64,000 nt of DNA. It comes from Agrocybe praecox (taxonomy: Eukaryota; Basidiomycota; Agaricomycetes; Agaricales; Agrocybaceae). The notes beneath the pieces are model-generated. The model was not told where the DNA came from and did not search any database. It was given only the letters and a program-made list of their open reading frames with translations. Of the stretch, positions 57,425 to 64,000 are shown piece after piece (positions within the stretch are counted from its first letter, which is position 1; every line of letters begins with the position of its first letter). A program made the translations under genes and the position numbers. The DNA is taken from NCBI GenBank assembly GCA_964017145.1, contig OZ024844.1, positions 1,054,001-1,118,000 of the forward strand, in the 5' to 3' direction.

Positions 57425-59104
57425 TTACCAACCCTCCTCTCCTGCTTTTCTACCTCTATAGTTACACTCCACAAGCAATGGAACGATTTCTCCTCCAGGC
57501 TCTGAGTAGTAATCCAAAAAAGTCCAACCTCTTATCCTTGGCTTTTCGGATTCAGTGTTAGGTTGATTTTCACCTTCGCGGCCAAAAGACTGTTGACCTC
57601 CACCTAGTTGGTCGAGCAGCCATGCACCAAGCCTGCTATTTACACCTTCAATTCCGAGGCCCCAGTTCGGCCATCCGAATCCCTTGGCGACAGTTGGAGG
57701 AAAAGCGAATGGGAAAGATGCAGCGGAGAAGTAGGTAATGGGCAACACAGGCTTTGTCGAATTCGATGGAGGAATTAAATTTGCGGTCGCTAGTCTGACC
57801 TTCTCTGGGATTGAGAGAAATGTCGGGATTCCGTACCTAGTGCGGTATAAGCATCTTTTCTCCTTGTTCGAAACATGAAGAAACATACCAGTCCTGCGTT
57901 CTAACCACGGTGCCTTTTAGCTCCCATTCGAATCCTTCCTTGGCGCTATCAGGCCATGTTGTAGGATGTATCCCTAAGCCTTCCAGACCACCTTCCCATC
58001 CATTCCCCTTCCCTCCAAACCGACTAAACAGAATTACTTTCCCCCTAACCTCCCCCAGCGTAGGTATCCGGTTCTCTAAAAACCACATGCCCCTATTAAC
58101 ACCCGTCTTACTGGGCTTTGAATCGTCCCATCCTCCAGCGGACTTAATGATGGTTTCTCTAACCATCTGAGAAAAGAGTGGAGAGGGTGTTACGGCGAAA
58201 TCCTCCTGTTTTAGGGACATAACGATCGTTTCTCTCGAGCCACTGGAGGACGTCAAAAAAGTGTGGATATCATTAAGTATAGTGACGAATGGAGTTTTCT
58301 GAGGCCAAAGTCCATGATAAGCAATCAGTTGCCGGCTAATGTTGTCAGGAAATGGAGATGGAGGTGGTATGACGGCGAGTCGTATATCAATGATTCGGAC
58401 ACCGCCATGAAGTTGGGTAGTCAGAGGTGATGAAGGAGATTGACACTGCGAAATGGGCCATCCGTGAAATGCCATCCTATAAAGACAGTTAAAAGAAAAT
58501 CCCTGGGACGAGCTCGGAGGTGACATACGTATCGTGCGTACCAGGAAGGACAACAGATGATAGAGGAAGGCTATCGGGCAGCTCTGAGAGAAACGACATC
58601 AAATTCCGGCGATCTAGGATAAGTATCTTATGGTGCCTTTGTTTAATCTAGCAATATAAGAATCAGCGTATTAGAAGTGCGAGCACGAATAGAACATACA
58701 CGTCTGGTGTATATCCGCCAAGGACAATGATCAGGTACTGATACGGCCTGCCATGACGCTCCCAACGACATAGAGAATCTAATTTTGAAGTCCTCCGGTC
58801 GAATATGCCATTCCTTATTCTCCATCGCAGGTGCATCAAGGCCCGACGAGTCCTTCGTGGAGATACTCTTGCCACTTTTCCTATCATGTCCTCGAAGGAC
58901 TAGCTCACGGGTGAATCCTTTGGGCAGAGTAGTCGTAACGTCCTCTGATGACCGGAGGATGAACTCGGCTTCGGATGCTACTTTGTCCGAACCAGGGTTT
59001 CCAGCGTCTTTGTTATGGTAAGAGCTCGCACTGAACTTGGAGGGTGTTGGGTATGTATGGGCGGTTATTGCATTAGCACTAAGGTTCCGGATAGTGATGA
59101 TCAT
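57425..59104 (-). CDS. PI-PLC X-domain phosphodiesterase-like protein
   Basis: Four exons (58700-59104, 58529-58647, 57889-58476, 57425-57836) give 507 residues. The first 180 residues form a beta-rich N-terminal region without a recognised name (ELVLRGHDRKSGKS, WHIRPEDFKIRFSMSLGAS). The X-domain begins at LPDSLPLSSVVLPGTHDTMA, where His in GTHDT is the first catalytic His. The RIIDIRLAV strand and the second His in LIAYHGLWPQ follow. TIVMSLKQED, NRIPTLGEVRGKVILFSRFG and IRGWTFLDYYSEPGGEIVP are the usual later motifs. Such single-domain enzymes cleave phosphatidylinositol or GPI-type substrates without calcium; the substrate here is unknown. No signal peptide is clear with the chosen start MIITIRNLSANAITAHTYPT. 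A further upstream ATG (59155) adds a few hydrophobic residues. Confidence 0.85.
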
Positions 59105-59534
59105 GGCGCAGTAAAGGGATAGTCGGCAGGTGGGGGGTCTATTAAATGACAGCAAGGCTTATGCTTCTCTCAGCAAGAATGGAGAACCCGACAGATACGG
59201 ATTTGGACCTGTCGTCTGTCTCGTGGTCGTTGGTCAATGATAGATAGCACAGCAGCCTAGATATAGGTAACTGGCATGTCGTTATGGTATCGATGTAGAA
59301 TGTAAAAAGGTATCGTGTTGTGGTCATGATCAAGCTGCGATGTGTAATAAGCATGACAGCCTGTGGGAACTGAGTAATAACCGGAGCGCACTTCGTTAGC
59401 TCACTGCATATTCCAAACATAAACACGAAAGAGGCGCCCAAGACGGCTTAAATCTATCTATATTAACAAGTAGAAATAGCAAACAGTGCAGTCAAAAACG
59501 CGCTAATAATAAATGTAGATCCTGGAAAAGATAT
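59105..59534. other. Intergenic, no gene seen
   Basis: Upstream of the PLC-like gene and downstream of the helicase stop. Nothing else seen. Confidence 0.4.
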
Positions 59535-62278
59535 CTAGACAGGCGCAGCGAAAAGATCCAATGCTGGATCTAAAATTTGCGTGGGGTTAATCCAAGAGGA
59601 ATCCGCTGGAAGTGATGCATGAAGGGAACCAAGGAGCGAATCCGAAGCTGGGCCTGTAATGAAGGCACGATTGGTGCAAATGACCATACCCTTCTTGCAT
59701 CGAGTAAGCATGACGTTGACGCGACGTGCATCGTTCAAAAAACCAAGTCTCTCCGTCCGGACGAGAGAAACGATGATATAGTCATCCTCGTTGCCTGCCG
59801 AAAAGATTAATGATGTGTTGTAAGATCAATGAACCGGCCTTCAACTCACCTTGGAAAGAATCGATATTGAAGCATTTGTCTTCCCAGGGTAAATTAGCTT
59901 GCTTCAAGCATTTCTCCAGGAGCGAACGCTGTGAATCATATGGAGTGATAATCCTGAATGACTTTCCTTGGGCGAGGAATTTTCTTGCAATATTGAGGAC
60001 AACATTAACCTCGCTGCGGTTCTTAAATGGATGTCTGAGTGAAAAGAATGATGAAAAATTATACGCTGTATACTCACCATCCAGCTGGACCCATCTGCCT
60101 GTTCTGCGCCATAAGAGACGTCAACAAAACGACAGCTATAAGGATCGGTTATTTGATGATCGGATTTGAGTAGGCCATTATAGATCTCCTTTGATATAAA
60201 GTCGCCCAGTGGAACAGGCATACGGTCTAGTGAATTAGATCAGGGATATGTTCTTGGTTGGAATCTCGATAGACTGACATTGTGTATCCAAGAGAATGGT
60301 CCTGTCCCGCAAATATTTCTTGTCGAAGACACTTTCCAATTCGATGAAAGGGCTGGTACCATACGGCGGAACTGTTATTCCGGAAAGTGTTATTCAGTAA
60401 ATGCATGTCAGGAATGAGAACAGGAATAACGTACGCTGTTTGCCATCACCCACAAATATCACTTTCTGCAGAGTTGATTGAAATTGTGCCAGAGCGGGTA
60501 AATAATCGAAGGCATCGATTTGACTTGCTTCGTCAAAAATGATGGTTTGAACTGGAACCACGGAGGGTATCATAGACGTTCTTTCGTTGGATAGCATGCT
60601 AAGAGTGCAAAGAATGACTTGCGATTTCCCCAATAATCTTTCTAGTGCAACAAGATCCTCAGGGATGTTGTCGGAAGTGATAACATTTTCCGACATTTTT
60701 TCGTAAATATGTTCGTGCCTATGGTGAAGACTACTGTTAATACGATTGTAATCGAGAAGAGTAGTAAGGTCTATAGCCCTTGAGCTCAACCCACCAATCA
60801 AAATGGAATTCTTTCGCGACAATTATCTTGAAGTCAAGGAAATTCACGGATGCTAACTTTTCGGCAATATTCTTGACAGCGATGTTGGATTGTGCTACAA
60901 GCCATATAGTATGCCGGAATTTGCTGGGTTTTATGATGGATGTAACAGTCGCGGCTATGACAGTCGTTTTTCCTGTTCCGGGAGGCCCCTGAATAAGAGT
61001 GATCCGACTACTTTTTTTGAGAGAAAGTATACGCTCGACTGCCTTCAACTGAGATTCGTTTAACTTTCTGTCAGAAGGGAAGTAGACCTCTTGAGGATAC
61101 TTCAATGGCGCAACCTTGATCCATTTGCCACGAGTGCTGGGGAAGCATACAGTGTATAGGAAAGGATTATGCCTTACGACAGACGGATTTCGCATAGCTT
61201 CAATTACTATCATGGTCTTCATGTTGTCCAAGGAACCGGGCAGGTCTGCACCGACAGTCTCTACCGACCGAACCAAATCAGTTACGGGTCTATCGAAAGT
61301 AATCAAAGCAGCGCGGCCCTTTATTTCTTTCAGGCGACCTTTATGCGTCTGGGTATCTCCGTTATCACCCTTAGATGTAGTGACTTCAAAGAACTGTAGC
61401 GGAAAGTGAGTCTCAAGACCTCGAGCTAACTAGCCTACTTACCTGGGTTCCATGCGTTCGGCGAATTTTTGTTTTGTACCTTTGTGATACAAGAAGAACA
61501 TCTTCCATTTTCCCAGCCAGTTCAGCCACGACTTCATGCTTCATCCGGTTTGGTTTATGCTTTTGAATTAGTACCATATTGCGGATAATCCTTGAGATGA
61601 TTCGTAAACTCTGTATGACTATCAGCAAAGAAAATATAGAAGAAAGTTAGCTTGGCTTACATATTTGCCAGTTATCGATGTATTAACTGGAGCGTGAGTG
61701 ACTAGGTCTGAACCTTGCTTAGTGGAACTAAAGCAAGCGGCCCATGCTTCTAGGGCAGCTTCCTTGGGGCTATAGGCGCCGGACATATTGTTGAGTAAAT
61801 TTTCCACGCCGATTAGGTTCAAGCTAGAAATTCTAACCAGAATCGTCTTCAAAGCATCCAACGATCCTCGGTGAGCACTGGTCGTCGAGAAAAGATCTTT
61901 CCCATTGACTATGCAAAGTTCGTGGTCGTAATACAAAGAGGAGGCGATTCTGTCCATATGAAAAGCAGATTTTGATATTTCTTCGTTGCACAAAAAGTCC
62001 CGCAAAGGCTCGAGGTTTGCAATTTTGTCGCGCATCTTGCCCCCGAAGGAGAAGTGAATGACTAAAACCTGGGTCATAGAAGAAATAGCGAGGTGTGTCA
62101 TGTTCTTGCGCGCGCCACTAAGCTCAGCCAGGCCGACGATATTGCCTTCAATAGTGTTCAAAAACTCAGGTAGAAGTTGCTGAAATTCGGTATAGTCGCA
62201 TGGAATGACAAGAATATCAGGGTGAGGGTGCAGAAATATGTCCTGCTTTATGGGGAATCGGTCGAACGAGGCCGCCAT
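59535..62278 (-). CDS. UPF1-like SF1 helicase with N-terminal exonuclease-like domain
   Basis: Eight exons (61661-62278, 61443-61610, 60795-61393, 60435-60733, 60279-60371, 60078-60226, 59850-60021, 59535-59794) give 785 residues with perfect phases. Residues 1-206 resemble the DEDD 3'-5' exonuclease (RNase D-like) fold (DYTEFQQLLPEFLNT, SAFHMDRIASSLYYDHEL), but the first acidic motif appears lost (VGLAELSG), so it may be inactive. Residues of about 270-785 are a UPF1-like helicase: QGPPGTGKTT (Walker A, about 396), LVAQSNIAVKNIAEKL, FDEASQID (motif II, about 530), VGDGKQLPPYG (III), LDTQYRMPVPLG (IV, about 592), DSFQGNEDDYIIVSLVRT (V, about 699) and NVMLTRCKKGMVICTNRAF (VI). Expected activity: ATP-driven unwinding of RNA or DNA, possibly RNA surveillance or silencing. 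A closely related copy follows downstream of its start in the same direction. Confidence 0.88.
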
Positions 62279-62852
62279 ATTGTGAATTCTGGAAAGGAAG
62301 AACAAGGAGGAAAGCGAACTCACCCTTGCCGCTTAAATAAGACAGTCGCGGGGCTTTATGCACAGAATGCCACACTCGTGCCACCTCATAGAAAAGAGCT
62401 GAAAGACAAGACAATGGCTCACTGACATTGTTTGGTGTGTACCTCGACTCAATGATAGTAGGCCACAGAGCGAACCTCAAGCGACGCGTTGTTGGTAATT
62501 AAAAATAATAAAAACAGCACGAATTATGCGTTCTTTCCAGTGGTTTGCCTCATTCAGTACATGTCGCGACTCGTTTAGAAGATTGAAAAGGGGTCTTTAT
62601 TCATATATCAAGAGATTGAATGTGTCGTAAGAAGTATAGGTTATGGACTGTGGAGGAAAGGAAGTTGTTACGTTGTCAAGTTGAAACAATCGGCTGACTC
62701 GTTCAATATTCAATCACAATCATGTCACGGGCTTCAAAATATGTCATGCCTAGTAGTACTTAATAATAGTAGTAATTGATCAAATTTTCATAGTGCCAAA
62801 TCTATGGTCTATACAGGGGCCCTATACCACAATCGCTTTCAAGAATAGGGGG
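62279..62852. other. Intergenic between helicase copies
   Basis: Promoter side of the first helicase. No gene seen. Confidence 0.4.
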
Positions 62853-62966
62853 GTCAGAGTAGCGGTTCTGCGTCGGTTCTCCTCCGGTTCTCGACCCGGT
62901 TCTCGAATCGAAACTGCAGGCAGTTCCGGACAGAGAATCGACATAAAAATCGGTTCTACTCTGACC
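62853..62966. mobile_element. 114-bp TIR element with CGGTTCTC repeats
   Basis: GGTCAGAGTAG at 62853 is mirrored by CTACTCTGACC ending at 62966. Between them CGGTTCTS is repeated four times (62863-62905) and once more near the right end. It is the size and form of a very short MITE. No clear target duplication was identified. Confidence 0.55.
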
Positions 62967-62979
62967 ACCCACAGAAATA

Positions 62980-64000
62980 TCAAATGCGAAGAATAAAACC
63001 TGGCTGAATTACTTTCCGATAATTGATCCAAGGAGTACCCTGTAGGGACCGGCACAGACCGCCGACGAGTGAATCCGCACCAGGCCCTTCGATGAAACTA
63101 CGGTTAGTACAGATAATCATAGCCTTCTTGCATCTCGTGAGCATCACATTAACACGCCGTTTGTCGTTCAAAAACCCAAGCTTCTTTGTTCGGACGACAG
63201 AAACGATAATGTAGTCGTCTTCGTTGCCTTTTAGGGAAAGGCTTGGCTATTGAATATTCAACAAATATGAACAAGCGACATACCTTGGAAAGAGTCGACA
63301 TTGAAACACTTGTCTTCCCATGGAAGTTTGGCTTGTTTTAAGCCATTTTCCAACAGCGAACGTTGAGGGTCATATGGAGTAATAATGCGGAAGGATTTTC
63401 CTTCAGCATTCAACTGTCGAGCAATGCGAATTGCCACATCAACCTCTCCATTATTCTATGCAAGACTCATGTTGTGAATGGCATTCATTCCTTGAAGCGA
63501 GAAATATATACCTTCCAACTATGTCCTTTGGATTCTTCGACGCCATTACTAACGTCAATGAATCGACAACAACTCGGATGCGATATTTCGTGCTGGGTCT
63601 TGAGTAGACCATTATAGACATGTTTGGAAATGAAATTTCCTATGGGAATTGGCATACGATCTACAAGTCACGATATTAGCCAAAAAGACATTAATCAGAA
63701 ACACAAGATGGAAGAGCACGCACACTGGATATCTAACAATGCCGCTTTCTTTCGTAGATGGGGATGCTCAAAGACACTCTTCAATATGGGCACATCATTA
63801 GACCCATACGGTGCAACTAGTTCGCGTATATCAGGATAAAACAAATGAAGCATATAAATTATGTCTTACGCTGCTTATCGTCTCCGATAAAGACAATTTT
63901 TCGTATGGATGGACGGAAACGCGCCAGCGCGGGTAGATAGTCCGCAATGTCAATTTGGCTGGCTTCGTCAAAAATTACCGTTTCAACCGGAACCAGTGTC
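62980..64000 (-). CDS. UPF1-like SF1 helicase, second tandem copy (partial, N-terminus off window)
   Basis: The last five exons of a paralogue of the 59535-62278 gene: 62980-63227, 63284-63455, 63512-63660, about 63751-63816 and 63868 to the window edge. The reading continues from the edge as TLVPVETVIFDEASQIDIAD, FIGDDKQLAPYGSNDVPIL, LDIQYRMPIPIGNFISKHVY, RIITPYDPQRSLLENGLKQA, DSFQGNEDDYIIVSVVRTKK and NVMLTRCKKAMIICTNRSF. Motifs II to VI are all present and intron positions match the first copy. The C-terminus after motif VI is shorter and different (IQPGFILRI). Walker A and any N-terminal exonuclease-like domain lie beyond the window. It appears functional, as no stops interrupt the helicase core. 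Confidence 0.87.

Overview
The window looks like the nuclear genome of a mushroom-forming basidiomycete (Agaricomycetes). Genes are small-exon and intron-dense (50-75 bp GT-AG introns, 12- and 17-nt micro-exons). Both strands are used without operons. The gene content fits: multi-exon GPI-anchored GH16 glucanases, CFEM-type Cys-rich proteins, a large-subunit catalase, an F-box relic typical of Agaricales, and core genes (SF3B4, EMC4, eRF1, Rpp20/POP7, glutathione reductase) that resemble basidiomycete homologues. All gene models were spliced by hand from reading-frame continuity and splice consensus. No database search was possible, so names rest on recognised motifs and overall likeness.

Layout. 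1-3.1 kb: two paralogous secreted proteins on the minus strand sharing signal exon, intron position and promoter motif; the first is an Ile/Pro/Ser/Thr repeat protein running off the left edge. 3.5-10.6 kb: SF3B4 splicing factor, EMC4, and a 1302-residue membrane-anchored TolB-propeller/amidohydrolase. 10.9-17.8 kb: three tandem GH16 genes (one pseudogene, two intact). 18.0-21.0 kb: CFEM family cluster (a pseudogene, an intact gene, a possible relic). 21.3-24.0 kb: large-subunit catalase. 24-37.3 kb: gene-poor, microsatellite-rich DNA around one long disordered protein gene (28.99-30.68 kb), with tRNA-like sequences and a non-autonomous DNA element at 35.7 kb. 37.3-39.2 kb: glutathione reductase. 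39.2-43.8 kb: no gene seen. 43.8-46.6 kb: divergent eRF1 and Rpp20/POP7. 47.3-48.8 kb: a second non-autonomous DNA element with TIRs, an 8-bp target duplication and many inverted subterminal motifs. 49.2-53.4 kb: a disordered protein with 61-residue W-S-S repeats and a small secreted protein. 54.6-59.1 kb: F-box relic, MIF homologue, PI-PLC-X-like phosphodiesterase. 59.5-64 kb: two tandem UPF1-like SF1 helicases; the complete copy has an N-terminal region that resembles a degenerate 3'-5' exonuclease.

How the genes relate. Three blocks look like local gene families evolving by tandem duplication and decay (secreted pair, GH16 trio, CFEM group), which suits cell-wall and surface functions. Catalase and glutathione reductase both serve peroxide defence but are not physically linked. 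The most interesting candidates are the tandem exonuclease-like/helicase genes, the two motif-rich transposon-like elements, and the secreted repeat-protein pair.
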